The position numbers were made by a program, and so were the translations under genes. From Symsagittifera roscoffensis (Eukaryota > Xenacoelomorpha > Acoela > Convolutidae), in contig NC_087067.1 in NCBI RefSeq assembly GCF_963678635.1, positions 40,508,379-40,572,378 of the forward strand: a DNA stretch of 64,000 nt, in the 5' to 3' direction. The stretch's first letter is position 1; the number at the start of each line of letters is the position of its first letter. Positions 29,583 to 41,100 of the stretch are shown here, in pieces. Below the pieces are notes generated by a model. The model had not been told where the DNA came from. It ran no database searches and worked only from the letters and a program-made list of their open reading frames with translations.

Positions 29583-32437
29583 TCAATTAAAGAGCAGTTT
29601 GTGTAAGAATTCATTATCAAAAATATAATTATGGAAAAAAGATTCCTGAAAACGGTTCAGTTCTGATTTATTTAATTCGAAAAAATCTTTTGGAAGTAAA
29701 TTATTCTGAAAAACAAAATTATATGCTATTACTAGCCTACGTTTAAGAGAGAATTTCATGGCGTTTGATTTAAAAGCTATATTTGTAATTTGTTTTTTAG
29801 TCTTGCTGCGGGTGTGAGGAAGCCTTTCTAGGCTCGATAAACTCAAAAAACTATTCTTATCGGGGCATCTTAAAATTTCAAATATTTCTTTGAAGAGAGA
29901 CTTCAGAAACATATTAAAGACTGAATAAGTTTTGTTTTCACTCATATATTGGGTTATTGGTTCAAATTTGCGTTTGAAGAATATAGCCCGCGTGATGCGT
30001 TTTTGTAGTTTTAAAATTGAATCGAGATGAGTTTTATATGTATTGCCATAAATAAGAATACCATATTGAATTAAGGATTGAGCATATGCTCTGTAGAACA
30101 ACAGACGACTTGCTTTCGGAAAAACTTCACGACATTTGTAAACTATTCCACAGAAAGTTGATAACTTTTTAACAATGCCACATATATGTTGCTTAAAACT
30201 CAGTTTATTGTCAATTTTTAATCCCAAATATTTAACAGGCAATTGGTAGTTCGATTGAAAATTATCTCCAAATACATTGATCATTTCAACATTTTTACCG
30301 AAACTCATAAAAACGCTCTTTTTACAGTTGATTGTCAGGCCATTACAATCAATCCATTTTTCAATATTTTCATTTCGTTTTCAAATTTATTTGTCCTTAT
30401 TCTACTTGAATAACATAAAGTTGTATCATCTGCATATAAAACTGGTTTAATTGTATTACAAACAATTGGAAGATCATTAATAAAGATTAGAAACAACAGA
30501 GGTCCTAAAACAGAACCCTGCGGAACGCCACATGTTAAATGTTCTATTCGAGATTCTTTTTGGTCAAAAGCAACATATTGTTTGCGATCAGTTAAATAAC
30601 TCTGGATAAGCTTGTTCAGTTTACCCTTTATTCCATACTTATCTAACTTAAGAATAAGTAGCTCATGGTTTATTGTATCAAAAACTTTTTGGAAATCGAT
30701 GAAAAATGATTCACCGTAACGGCGTTTATCAATAACTTCTCGAATGAACTCAGTAAATTCTAATAAAGCATCAGCGCAACTTTTTTTAGGTTGAAATCCG
30801 TATTGCTCTGGTGTGAGAATTCGACATTTTCTTAGAAACTTATACATTTTGCCAAAAATGATCTTTTCAAAACCCTTGCTTATCGAATTGAGTAAACTTA
30901 TTGGTCTATAGCTTTCTGGTAGTTGACAATTACCATCTTTATAAAACGGAAGCACCTTTGCAATTTTTAATGCATTCGGGTACGTTCCTTGCTTTATACA
31001 TTGATTAAATAACTTTGACAAAGGTTCGCTAATAACCGTCGACGAGAGTTTCAAAATTTGATTACTTATACCATCCGGACCTGAAGAACCCTTATTTTTA
31101 ATAACAATAATTGTATCAAAAACTTCTTTTGTTGTTATTTCCTGAAAAACCATTGAATTAGGTACAGATTTAACATGCCTTAAGGCAATTTTATGATTGA
31201 CTTTTTTACCACTTAATTTATTACCAATTTGTGCGAAAAACTGATTGAAGACATCAGCTTCAACTTCTATTTTGGCAGATGTTTTGCTTTGTATGAAATC
31301 GTTATATGCCTGAAAAATACTTTTATTGTTTTTCGATTTTTCGATTTTTTGTTGGTAAAATTTTAGTTTCGAATTTCTTTTTAGCGATGTGGTTAAATTT
31401 CGGGACAATTTATATTTTTCTAAATTTGTCGGAGTTGGATCAATTATCCATTTTTTGTAGAACATGTTTCTCTTTTGCATTTGCTTTTTAATATCCTGGG
31501 TAATCCAAGTTGGTTTTGCTTTATTATTCACCTGAGATAATGGGCAAAATTTATCTAAAATACGTGTAAAGCTGTTTACAATGTAAGTTATCTGCTCATC
31601 AGCGTTTAGTGAACTTTGCATTTTATTGAGTTTTTCATGTAGTAAGAAAAGGAAATCCACCAGGTTTTTGTCATTTTTCAATGGATTTATGTTTCGGAAA
31701 ACGCTCTGTGTTTTAATGTCATTTTTACTTTAAAAGTCATCAATTTCAAGTAAAATTGAGTAATGGTCACTGATTACAGTTTTTAAAGTATTTATTTTGT
31801 TCAAACAAGACTTGGTAAAAATATAGTCAATACAAGACTGACTTGAAGATGTAACACGTGTGGGTTCAAAGTTGCGTTGGAGAAACCCATATGAGTTCAT
31901 TAATGTCAAAAAATTCTCACTAGTGATTGAAGCATCAAGTGAATCTATGTTAAAATCACCACATATTATTGTTCGGTTTTTCCAAGTAGCCACCGTATCC
32001 AGGAAAGATTCTAGCTTTTCAAAAAAATCGTTTAGTGCAGAAGATGGTTTTCTATACAAAACAATAAAAATTTTCGAATGTTTTTCATTTTTAACAGATA
32101 TAGCTAGAAACTCAAGATCTGATTCCAATTGCAATTTTGACACCTTTAAATCCGATCTAACGAAAAATGCACAACCACCTCCGCGAGTACCTTTTCTGTT
32201 AGTAGTTATTATAGGTTGGTAGCCTTTAACTGAATAAATTGATAAGGGATCATTGTCCGTTAGCCATGTCTCGCAAAGGGCTATTATTGGTGGCTTAACC
32301 TCAAAGTCGTCAATAAGAATTTTTAACTCATCATAATGACATCGCAAAGATCTAATATTCAAGAAAAAAAGAAAACTGCTATTTAATACGCCCACTTGTC
32401 TCCCCTCTAGGAGTTCTCGATAATATAATTTACTCAT
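29583..32437 (-). pseudogene. Non-LTR ORF2: APE endonuclease plus reverse transcriptase, two lesions
   Basis: Starts at the ATG at 32437. The endonuclease has LNIRSL, LCETWL, GDFNID and SDH near its end. A TAA at 31730-31732 interrupts the frame; the same frame then resumes through a basic linker into RT (GSSGPDGI, LPESYRPISLL, FIDFQKVFDT, GVPQGSVLGPLLF, YADD at 30425-30436). A one-base loss in an A run near 30355 moves the remainder to another frame (30308-29583), which has the thumb and C-terminal region. This is the normal APE-type ORF2 layout for the CR1/L2/Jockey group. It cannot make full-length protein as sequenced. Confidence 0.9.
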
Positions 32438-32554
32438 TTATCAACAAAAATAAGAAACAGAAAAAATTAGGCGCTGACTTGCAAGCCACGCTCAAACATT
32501 CTTGTATGCTTCATCAATCCCAACCCCATAGAGCATGCAAGAATGTATGAATAA

Positions 32555-33463
32555 CTATGAACCTTCCTCGTAGGGATTTACAACATGTTCTGAAAGAGTT
32601 TTTCTGTTTTTGCATAATTGCTCCAATAATTGTTCTCCTTCTTGCTCTGGGGAGTCACGTAATCGCTTCAGAATAGATTTAATATTCTCCGCCCGTTGAA
32701 TATTATTTGCTCTGATTGGTGTCGTATTTCTTTCATAATCAGATACATTATAATTTTCCGTAGATTTTCCAGTTTTCGACTGAAATTTGTCAGGTTTCTT
32801 AGTCGCTAAGTGTTTCATATCATCAATCGCCTTTTTCGAACTAACGGGAAAAGATTTGTAAATTCCTCTGTCGTCCATTTTAAACATTTTATCCTGACAA
32901 TTCTGACTGGTATTTACAAGACCCAAATCATCAGCGTACTGTTTGAGTAGACGGTCTGCTGGTGGAAGCCTTTCCTTGAGAAAAATTTGTTTGTTGTTAT
33001 TCGGGTTTCGAATGTTAGCCAACCAAGATTTTCTGTTGTAGATTTCATTTTTTTCCCCAAAATATAAAAATTTAACTATCACAGCTGGGGGATAATTGAT
33101 ATTTTTCCACGTTCCAAGCAAGTGACAGGTTTTAAAATTACTCGGGCTAGTTTTATACTGAAGAAATTGGGCCAAAAAATCGCATACCTGATGTGACAAC
33201 GGTACCTGATTGTTTACTTTTGGCAGGTTCTCCAAAATTAGGCAATCCTTAGAAGAATACCTTTCCTGTGCAGATATTCTTTGCTCCAAATCATCCACTT
33301 TGTTCTCAAGATCTAGAATAATCTCATCTTTTTTGCCCAGATCCGTCAATAATTTATCGAAAATCTGTCTCACATTGGTGTCGGAAATCTTTTCCAGCAT
33401 CGAGGAATACATATCTTTCTCAAAACGTGATCCCATGTTAAAGGAACTCTCAGTTAAAAACAT
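32555..33463 (-). CDS. Non-LTR ORF1 protein, coiled coil plus RRM-like region
   Basis: 302 codons from an ATG at 33463, uninterrupted. Residues ~35-65 form a heptad-rich stretch (LGKKDEIILDLENKVDDLEQ), followed directly by SKDCLILENLP, a typical first strand of the RRM-like domain found in ORF1 proteins of L1/CR1-type elements. A central LLGTWKNINYPPAVIVKF and a charged, disordered tail follow. No CCHC knuckle is seen. By family analogy it is a trimeric nucleic-acid-binding chaperone for the retrotransposon RNP. ORF1 ends 117 bp before ORF2. Confidence 0.8.
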   Translation of the reverse strand: MFLTESSFNMGSRFEKDMYSSMLEKISDTNVRQIFDKLLTDLGKKDEIILDLENKVDDLEQRISAQERYSSKDCLILENLPKVNNQVPLSHQVCDFLAQFLQYKTSPSNFKTCHLLGTWKNINYPPAVIVKFLYFGEKNEIYNRKSWLANIRNPNNNKQIFLKERLPPADRLLKQYADDLGLVNTSQNCQDKMFKMDDRGIYKSFPVSSKKAIDDMKHLATKKPDKFQSKTGKSTENYNVSDYERNTTPIRANNIQRAENIKSILKRLRDSPEQEGEQLLEQLCKNRKTLSEHVVNPYEEGS

Positions 33464-33607
33464 AAGTTTGGAATTAATAGTAAAGAAATTTCACACGTAC
33501 AGAAAGAATTGAGAAATTCGAAGCAAAACAATTTGTTTAAACGCGGCAAGAAAAAGCGACTATTCAGCGCTGCTCATTTCGTTTACTCATCAAAGAAATT
33601 GCTGCTC

Positions 33608-33623
33608 ATCAAGGAGAAGTTTT
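33608..33623. repeat. Target-site duplication, 5' side of non-LTR element
   Basis: ATCAAGGAGAAGTTTT, identical to 29422-29437. Confidence 0.9.
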
Positions 33624-34640
33624 GTCATGTTTTTACACGCTTTCTCAGTGACTACGACGAAACTGGGCAGCCTCATAATTTTTTATTAGAGTGGGCGGAA
33701 GCTCTTTTTTTTTTGTAAATCCGGAAGGTTGACGCAGAGATTGGAGGACGACAATAACTCTTGAGTCCTTGATGACTTGTTGGGCGGAGCAGGCAAAACT
33801 CAATAAATAGTTGCCCGCAAGAGGTCGGCGACACTGTTTACCGGCACCTTTTTAGCATTGCAATAAGAACACTTACCACTTACATTGCTTTTAATAACTA
33901 AACCTTTTTTGTGTCCAAGTTTCAGGTTATTAGAACATCAACTGGCTCATTTGTTTTCCCAACCTAACTTGCACATTGAAGTGCAAAATTCCTGCTCTGA
34001 TATCATGCAATTCCATGTTTTATAGCAGTTGGTTACGCTGCTTGGTATTTAATACCCAGGTCGAGGTCTCAGACTCTTGTTTAGACTTTGAGGGTCGCGC
34101 CGCATCCGGATTTAGGCCCATACTGCATAGTCGCACCGAGAGTTTGAGTCTAGAAAATCTGGACCTGATTCGCGCCGTGAACCTCGAAAGTCTGGACATA
34201 CCAAAATTTGGTCGCGAAATTCTGTAAACAAAGGGATGAGTGAAATTCCCATAAACAAGTCAACCCTTTAAAATCAAAGACGAAATGTTACTTATAGTAG
34301 AAGATTCGCTGATCATTTTGTACAAAATGAGGCAATATGTATACAACTCCCCATTCTGAGGGTAATTTGTGGTAAAATGTTGAATTTGAGTTTAGAAATG
34401 ATGTTTAGAGTCTAGTCTGATGCCATAGTACTCGTCACAAGGTTCCATCCTGAAGCGGATATTTATTCTGTCTTAGAAATCTTTCCAATATAGTTGAAAC
34501 GGGCTCTTTGTCATAAATGCTACAGTACAAAGTTTTTCACTTTATACTATATTTAACGTGTTGGGGTATGATTTAAAAAAATACCAGTATTATTATTTTT
34601 TTTAAATTTAAAAACTTCTTTAACTTTTTAAGCTAACACT
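33624..34640. other. Non-coding DNA
   Basis: No supported gene. A locally GC-richer patch (34040-34230) has a short plus-strand frame without a recognisable domain. Confidence 0.4.
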
Positions 34641-34874
34641 AAATCATAGAGCTTAAAAGGCAATCGGATTATTCAAGGCTTTGCTTTTTTGAATGTTTAC
34701 GATCCAAAAAAAGTAAAAGACAGTCCGTGAATCAAAGTAAAACAACAGAAATTTTGATTTAACAAGTTTTTAAACGTCATTGAGCTAACTAAATTCCGTG
34801 GTACACTAAAATTTACAATCATACAAATTCAATAAAAACAAAACTTCGTGTCGTATGTTTCTGTCCAAAACTAC

Positions 34875-35374
34875 AACAAGGTTGCTCGTATCATGTCGAA
34901 GCCCTTAATGTTCCGACTAGCTTTTTTGGCCTATGGAGCAGTGTTCTTCTAAAAAAAACGATTAATTTTTCAGTAAAAAAAAAGAAAAATTTTAGAGATT
35001 TTTATCGCCCCACACAATAAAAAAAATTGATATATTTTGCTCCTAGTAACGTAGCAATTTTAACAAATAGCCTGATTTAACTAATTTGGAACGAGTTCTA
35101 AGACGGATTAAATCTCCGCTTAGGCGTTAATAGCACGAAATTTATCGCGCGTTCCACTTCCCAAATTGACAATCTTCAAACCGACATAACCTTACGAAAA
35201 ATGAGTACAGGTGAAATTCCTTTTTACAATTGCGCTTGGGACAACAATAATTTTTGGATGATATAGAACAATTCCTCTAAGATAGGCTGGTTACAAGATT
35301 GAAGTTTGTCTGGAGAAAAAATACTGCCCCGAGCACAATTTTTCCGTCACTTTCTTCGAAAGCCGGGACAATAA
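34875..35374 (-). repeat. Dispersed hairpin-bearing repeat, family R, copy 3
   Basis: About 500 bp, same orientation as copy 1 and more diverged. The GATTAAATCTCCGCTTA segment and the CTTTC..GAAAG hairpin remain; the CAGGGC hairpin has decayed. A further fragment of the family end lies at about 34650-34700. Confidence 0.7.
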
Positions 35375-35645
35375 CCAAGGTTTTTATAATTTTAAGAATT
35401 ACAGAGTCTAAGTACCAGTAATCACAGATATGAAGTGAATCTAAAATTTGCTTCATAGTTTAAGGTCTCAACTCTCACTCAAATCTGTGTAAGAAATGTA
35501 GTTTTGTTTAAAGGTTAAAAAGCTTTTATTTCGAAAAAACAGATTTTTGTCTCCAATTTAAGTTTCATCTAACTTCAACAAAAAATGTATGATTTTGGCT
35601 ATACAGAAACATTTTCAGTAAATTTGGTCGCCCTCTAGTATGCAA

Positions 35646-35872
35646 GCCTCTTTTTCCTTTTCCCCCTGCTTCACATATGTATCAATTTTATGTTGTACCG
35701 AGGAGTTTTACAAGGTTAAGCATATAGACCAAATATGTTTGTCGTAGCCTATTTAGACCGCATATGTTTTTCGTAGCCTAATTAGTCCGCATACCAATTT
35801 TCATAACAATCCAAAATTGTGAACAAAATTTTACTGAAAAAATTTCACTGGTGGGGGGGGGGGGGAAGAGCC
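35646..35872. mobile_element. MITE copy H (GGCTCTTTTCC family)
   Basis: Starts GCCTCTTTTTCCTTTTCCCC and ends with a long G run then GAAGAGCC: degenerate forms of the terminal inverted repeats of copies A and B. No clear target duplication. Confidence 0.6.
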
Positions 35873-36629
35873 AAATGCGATGAAAGAATATGAACTGTTT
35901 GTTTTTTTTCCATAATTTGCTGGGGGAGAGACCTTTAATAGAAGAGAGTGCAAGAGTCCTTATGTGTTATATACAAAATATACTCCAATATGCATTACTT
36001 ATAGTTTGCGCAAACATGTTTGTTTTGGCCATTGATTGAAAGCATCTGGCGTTCTTACACCAAACCACTATTGAACACATTAAAAACGTACCTTCAAATT
36101 TTTTGTACCATGCATTTTTCGTCAAATGTTACCTGCGCAACAAATCAACGCACGTGTTTTGCAAAACAAACCAATTTTAATCTCTGCTCGTGCGTTTTTT
36201 TCTCTTTTTGTTATTAAACATTTATTCAAACATAAAGCAACCAACGTGAACCACGCTTCTGCGCTGCAACCATTTACCATTTTCATAACTAACGTTCGTA
36301 CCATCAAACCAAGTATATCCCAAAACAACAGCCAGCGGATTTCGTATTTTCCAGCCGTTTCAACCGGATTTGAGAGCAGATAGTTACTGATTCCAGTGAG
36401 TATTTTACGAGCAGAAAAGGTTTGCTTCTCTCTCAGAAAATCAGCTCTAAATCTAATTTGCTATTCTATTTTTTATTAAACTCAAGTTTGTGATGCATTT
36501 TATTATTTTAGACATAAGTTTTTTTTAAACTAAAAACTGCTTTTTTGTTTGTAAATAAACTATCGATTTTTAAATTGCTATTATTTTAGTTTGTAAAGAA
36601 ACACTTAAGGAAAACTGGCAAACAAGTTG
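35873..36629 (+). other. Upstream region of PACRG, possible 5' exon
   Basis: About 36120-36395 has a higher-complexity, GC-richer composition than its surroundings and ends at a plausible donor, TTCCA followed by GTGAGT (36396). It could be a non-coding 5' exon of PACRG. The open frame at 36126-36383 ends before the donor and has no known domain, so I do not call a protein. Confidence 0.3.
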
Positions 36630-36850
36630 GGCTCTTTTCCCTTCCCTTTTCAATTTCAAATTCGAAAAGTAACTTTAACATTGTTATAATGCAATTAAAC
36701 TTGACATGTTGAACAAATTAAAGATTGCGACAAACTTTTTCTTTATTCTATACATAGTAACATCACGCATTTAGCAGTAATATCAGATAAAAACAATCAT
36801 GAAAATAGAAATTTTGACAAGAAGGAAGGGGATGGAGAAAAGTTGAAAAA
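36630..36850. mobile_element. MITE copy I (GGCTCTTTTCC family), diverged
   Basis: Begins GGCTCTTTTCCCTTCCC, and its interior matches copies A and B (CATTGTTATAATGCAAT, then ACATCACGCATTTAGC). The far terminus has decayed. Confidence 0.6.
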
Positions 36851-36977
36851 ATGAAGAAAAAAGTTGTTCTCAATCTTCAATTTGTTCAACATTGGGCAAC
36901 TGGAAAAATCATAAAATGTTCAAAACTACGGTGATTTTTCGTTAGGATCCTAGAGCCGATTTTTTAATTGCTACTTT

Positions 36978-37196
36978 GGCTCTTTTCCAGCTCCCCCCCC
37001 CCCTTTTAAATTCAATTTTGAAATGCTTATTTAACATTGTCATAATGCAATCAAATTTGGCGTGGTAAACAAATCGGCAATTGTGAACAGATTTGTTCTT
37101 CATACTTTACAGCGTAACATCACGTATTTAGCCGTAATAACACTTAAAACAAACATAAAACTCGGTATTTTGAAGGGGGAAACCTGGAAAAGAGCC
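36978..37196. mobile_element. MITE copy B with 8-bp target duplication
   Basis: 219 bp. Termini GGCTCTTTTCCAG and CTGGAAAAGAGCC are inverted repeats with C- and G-runs just inside. Flanked by GCTACTTT (36970-36977) and GCTACATT (37197-37204), an 8-bp duplication with one mismatch. No coding capacity. The 8-bp duplication fits hAT, P or Merlin superfamilies. Confidence 0.85.
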
Positions 37197-37389
37197 GCTA
37201 CATTTTTTCTTGACCCTGAATCGACTTCTCGTCAACTCCTTCTCCGCCTTGTTATTAAATAATTGGCGTATATGATTTGTAATGTTCAATAAATTAGCAT
37301 GAATGTCATGTCACATACATTTGAAACTTGGTAATCAATCTGCTCACATGCCAATTTATGTCACCGTTTGGATAACATGGAGAAATTTT

Positions 37390-37490
37390 TTAAATCTGAA
37401 TCACCAGCGAATTAGTGAGGGGGCATTGGGACGGGTGCCTCTTTTTTCTCAGGGATTCGAAACCCTGTCGACCCAAAGGGTCCCCGCTTT
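37390..37490 (+). repeat. tRNA-like fragment
   Basis: Contains CAGGGATTCGAAACCCTG, a T-arm/B-box-like hairpin, followed by TCGACCCAAAGGGTCC. Too short and incomplete for a tRNA gene; probably a SINE remnant. Confidence 0.4.
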
Positions 37491-37498
37491 GTACTATT

Positions 37499-37730
37499 GG
37501 CTCTTTTCCAGTTTCCCCCCCACCTTTCAAAATACCGAGTTTTATGTTTGTTTTACGTGTTATTACGGCTAAATGCGTGATGTTACGCTGTAAAGTATGA
37601 AGAACAAATCTGTTCATAGTTGTTGATTTGTTCACCATGCCAAATTTCATTGCATTATGACAAGGTTAAATAAGCTTTTCAAAGTTGAATTTGAAAGGTG
37701 GGGGGGGGGGGGGGGAAACTGGAAAAGAGC
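37499..37730. mobile_element. MITE copy A with perfect 8-bp target duplication
   Basis: 232 bp with near-perfect terminal inverted repeats (GGCTCTTTTCCAGTTTCCCC and its complement), flanked by GTACTATT on both sides (37491-37498, 37731-37738). Its interior is the reverse complement of copy B. The inner end holds a G tract of about 17, so the element could fold into one long hairpin. Confidence 0.9.
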
Positions 37731-37800
37731 CGTACTATTTTGAGATATCCAATTTTGGCTGACGGACCTTAAATTTTTATAAAGGCGCCTTGGGCGCCAA

Positions 37801-38160
37801 GGCTCTTTTCCAGTTTCTCACCCCCTCGTAAAATTACAAACCGAAACTAATCAAAAATTGTTCACACGTCGATTTTTATGTTGTAGAAATTTGTTCACCT
37901 GCTCCCGCTAATGCAGTTTATAACATGAAAAGTCACTTTAAACAGACTTTCACATAATGAATTTCAGAAAAAAATATCTTTCCCAAAAACACGATTTTTT
38001 AATTAAAGCTTTTCGAAAATTGCCCAAACGCTTTTTTTGGCCAATTTTTACTACTGTTTGCTTCTCTAGAATCATTATGGGATTTACTATTCAAACGTGA
38101 ACAAAAAATTAATTTTAAAATATTCTTAATTTTTCTAGCAGAAACGGAATAAAGAGAGCT
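37801..38160. other. MITE terminus (copy C) and unannotated sequence before the PACRG exon
   Basis: 37801-37830 is a MITE terminus (GGCTCTTTTCCAGTTTC then a C-run). Its partner end is not evident. It is preceded by a GGCGCC-TTG-GGCGCC inverted repeat. The rest is AT-rich. Confidence 0.5.
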
Positions 38161-38181
38161 GTATTGTTTTTTATTTCTTAG

Positions 38182-41100
38182 TAGCGTGTTTCAAGACGTA
38201 TCGACCGGCAGCGAAGACAGACAACAAGAAGCTGAGCAAGATGTTGGAACTGAAGAGTGCGTTGAGGGACTTCGACGAGGAGAAGAAGAAGATGACTTTT
38301 CCCAAGAGGAAGGAGACAGAGAATGCATTTGGCAGAGAGGTCAACAACCCCTGCTTCAAGGTCAGTCTACTAGTCTCAAGGTTCTAACCAAAAGCGATTG
38401 AAATTATCATCGATAATATTTGGCAGTTTCCAGTTTGCCATCTTTTGTGAGTCTTTGGGCTCCTCTCTTCTTCTCCCACATTTGAATTTCAAGTTCAAAA
38501 AAAATAAGTGTAGTCATAATGGGCTCTTTTTCCTTTCCCCCCCCACCTGCAAATTTTTACATGTAAATTTGTTGACCACATTGTCCGATTGTTATGAAAA
38601 TTTACAGACTAATAAGGCCATGACAAACATATTTGGTCTTCATACTCAACCTCGTAAAACCACTCGTTGCACTAATAAGTTGAAAAAGAGCCTCATAAGT
38701 GGAAAAAGAGCCTCATAATGCAATGAAAATGGCATGGTGAACAAATTTATTGTTCCGACTTTCGATACGAAAGTAACGGAATATTTGTGCTCGGGTGGGT
38801 TTTTTTTTTTCTTCAGACAAATTTCGACTATTTAACTAGCCATTTTCGACGGAATTTTTTTTATATCATTCAAAAGGTATTGTTGTCCTGAGCTCAAATT
38901 TGAAAAGATATTTCACCTGTGATCATTTTTCGTAAAGTTACGGGGGTTTAAAGATTGCCATTTTGGTCAATTTGGGACAATTAACGCGCGATATATTAGC
39001 GCTATTATCGCGTAAGCGGAGAGTTAATCCGTCTTAGAAATCGTTCCAAATTGGTTAAGAGAAGCTTATTTGCCATAATTGGTTTGTTACAAGGAGCGAA
39101 AACTATCTTTTTGTACTTAATATGGCGTGTGGGGGGATGATTTTCATAACAAAATTTAAATTTTAGAAAAAAAAAATTTTCATTTGTTTTATTTTATTGA
39201 ATTTTTGAATGTTATTACTGCTCCCTAAACCTTATAGGGCAGTCGGAACATTCAGGGCTTTGCCCTGATACGAGCAGTCTTGTTCTTTTTTATTTACATA
39301 GTATCATCACGCATTTAGCCATAATGACACGTAAAAATTGAAGAAAATTAGAAACTTGGAATTCGCGGGAAAGTGGAAAAGAGCAAAGCTTTTATTGAGA
39401 AAAAAACGGCTCTTTTCCAATTTCCCACCCCCCGTAAAATTGCAAACTTAAGCTGTTAAAAAGTTGTTCTAACGGCAGTTTGCATGGAAGAAATGGTACA
39501 AAAAGTTGTTAACCTGTTCACGCTCACACGTTTTGATGCAGTTTCTATCAAGAAAATAATTTTTAATAGACTTTCATACAATGAATTTTTAATAGACTTT
39601 CATGAAACGAATTTCAGAAAAAATTAAAGAAAGTAATTGGAAAAAAGCCACAAAAAAAATTGCGGCTCTTTTCCACTCCCTCTCCAACCTTTTAACTTCA
39701 ATTTAAAATTTTAAAAACTATTTTAAAAGAGTCATAATTCAATATAATTTGACATGGTGAAAAACTAACAGTTGAGAACAGATTTGTTATTCATGCCTTA
39801 CATCCTAATTTTCAGCGTTCAGTCATAATAAAATCTAAAAGAACTACAAAATTGAAAATTTAAAAGGCGGCGGGGGAGTTGAAAAGAGCCCACATAAACA
39901 TTTTAAAAAATCAAAATTTGAAATGACGTGGAAGTGAAAAATAACCAATTGTTTTCACAAATTTCCCAATTTTATTTTGTAAAACAAATCCAAACCTACA
40001 AATTAACACGGAAAAATTGCGAACTAACGTACGAATATATATTTTTTCACTTCTGAACATGAAGTCTAAAATAGGGCAACATTCTAATAGAGGAAGCAAG
40101 TATAAAAGTAAAAAGAAAACGCCAAATACAACCATAAAGTTATTCTGGGTTTTTTCTTTTACAGTTAAAAATATCCTCAATAGTTTTCTGTTTTGCCGTG
40201 TTCAAAAACGGCCTATCCAACCCTCAATCTCTTTGTTTATTTTAAAAATGTTGTTCAGACTTTTATATAATTCGTGATGATTTTTTTGTTTATTGTTTTT
40301 CATGAAAATCATTTACTTTTTGCGGTTTGATTTTCATTTTAAGAAATTTCTTCTTAAGATCAATTCAATTGTTAAAAGGAAGGCAAACTCCATTATCCAA
40401 CAAGAAAAGCGTGAAAATTACGAATACCTTCTAGTTTCGAAAATGGAGTTTATTGTTCAGATTTCTCAGTGAAAAAAATACTTATCGTTTCAGTTTTCCC
40501 AGATCGGGTTAGTTTTTATCAAGATAGTGGCAATCATAATTTATTCTAGGCCTTTTGTTTTTTGTTTGATTTTTGAAAGATGACATTGAAAAAAGAATCA
40601 TGTCAGTTTTTTTCGCAGTTTACTTTGCAACTGTCTGGTGGCTATGTTAATTTTTAAATTTTATTATGTGCAAAACCAACCATTATTGTTGTATTAACAT
40701 GAAATTGCTGTCCTCTTTTTCATATAATTATTTGTATCTTTATCGTTTCTTTTTCCCAGCTGAGGCCTCCCCCAAAGACAGACTGTTTCACCACTCTTCC
40801 CCAGGGCAAGAGGACAGAGTTCGCCAAGTTCTACGAGAGAAACGACTTCCCCATGCAAGTTGAACACGACACCAAGGGCAACAAAATCGCATGGAAGGTC
40901 AGTTGATTTCTCAATTTGCCAATGAACACAGATATATATTTTTTATTTTTTTAACCAAATAAAAAAATGCAATTTTTTTCTTTCAATTTGACTTTCAAAA
41001 ATGTTTTTAATTCGATTGACTAAAACTACATTTGTTTTGGAGAAGTCGAATTGCATCTGCGTGCAAGCATCGGAATTCAAAACCGAGTTCCAAGGTTGGA

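Larger units (their letters stand above)
29438..33607 (-). mobile_element. Full-length CR1/L2/Jockey-group non-LTR retrotransposon
   Basis: A 4,170-bp insertion on the minus strand, bounded by a perfect 16-bp target duplication. It has a 5' region of ~145 bp, ORF1 (33463-32555), ORF2 (32437-29583) and a short 3' UTR ending in a small AATTA-type tandem tail (29438-29452) instead of a long poly(A). ORF2 has an APE-type endonuclease followed by RT. ORF2 carries one in-frame stop (31730-31732) and one 1-nt loss in an A run near 30355. A perfect long duplication with few lesions indicates a fairly recent insertion. Confidence 0.93.
38458..39384. mobile_element. MITE copy G2, split by two later insertions
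   Basis: An older MITE in PACRG intron 1 in the orientation of copy B: left end GGCTCCTCTCTTC at 38458 and right end GTGGAAAAGAGC at ~39384. Its body is interrupted by MITE G1 (38522-38712) and repeat R4 (38747-39284). Removing both leaves interior text that aligns with copy B (GTCATAATGCAAT, then GGTGAACAAAT, then CATCACGCATTTAGCC). Confidence 0.75.

Noticed and set aside
30335-30360. Programmed frameshift within non-LTR RT
   Set aside because: Located inside a conserved domain at a plain A run; a simple deletion is more likely.
33976-34227. 83-codon frame in a GC-richer patch
   Set aside because: No domain, no splice signals and no homology to neighbours recognised.
36126-36383. 85-codon plus-strand frame upstream of PACRG
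   Set aside because: Ends before the candidate donor, no resemblance to PACRG N-termini; more likely untranslated sequence.
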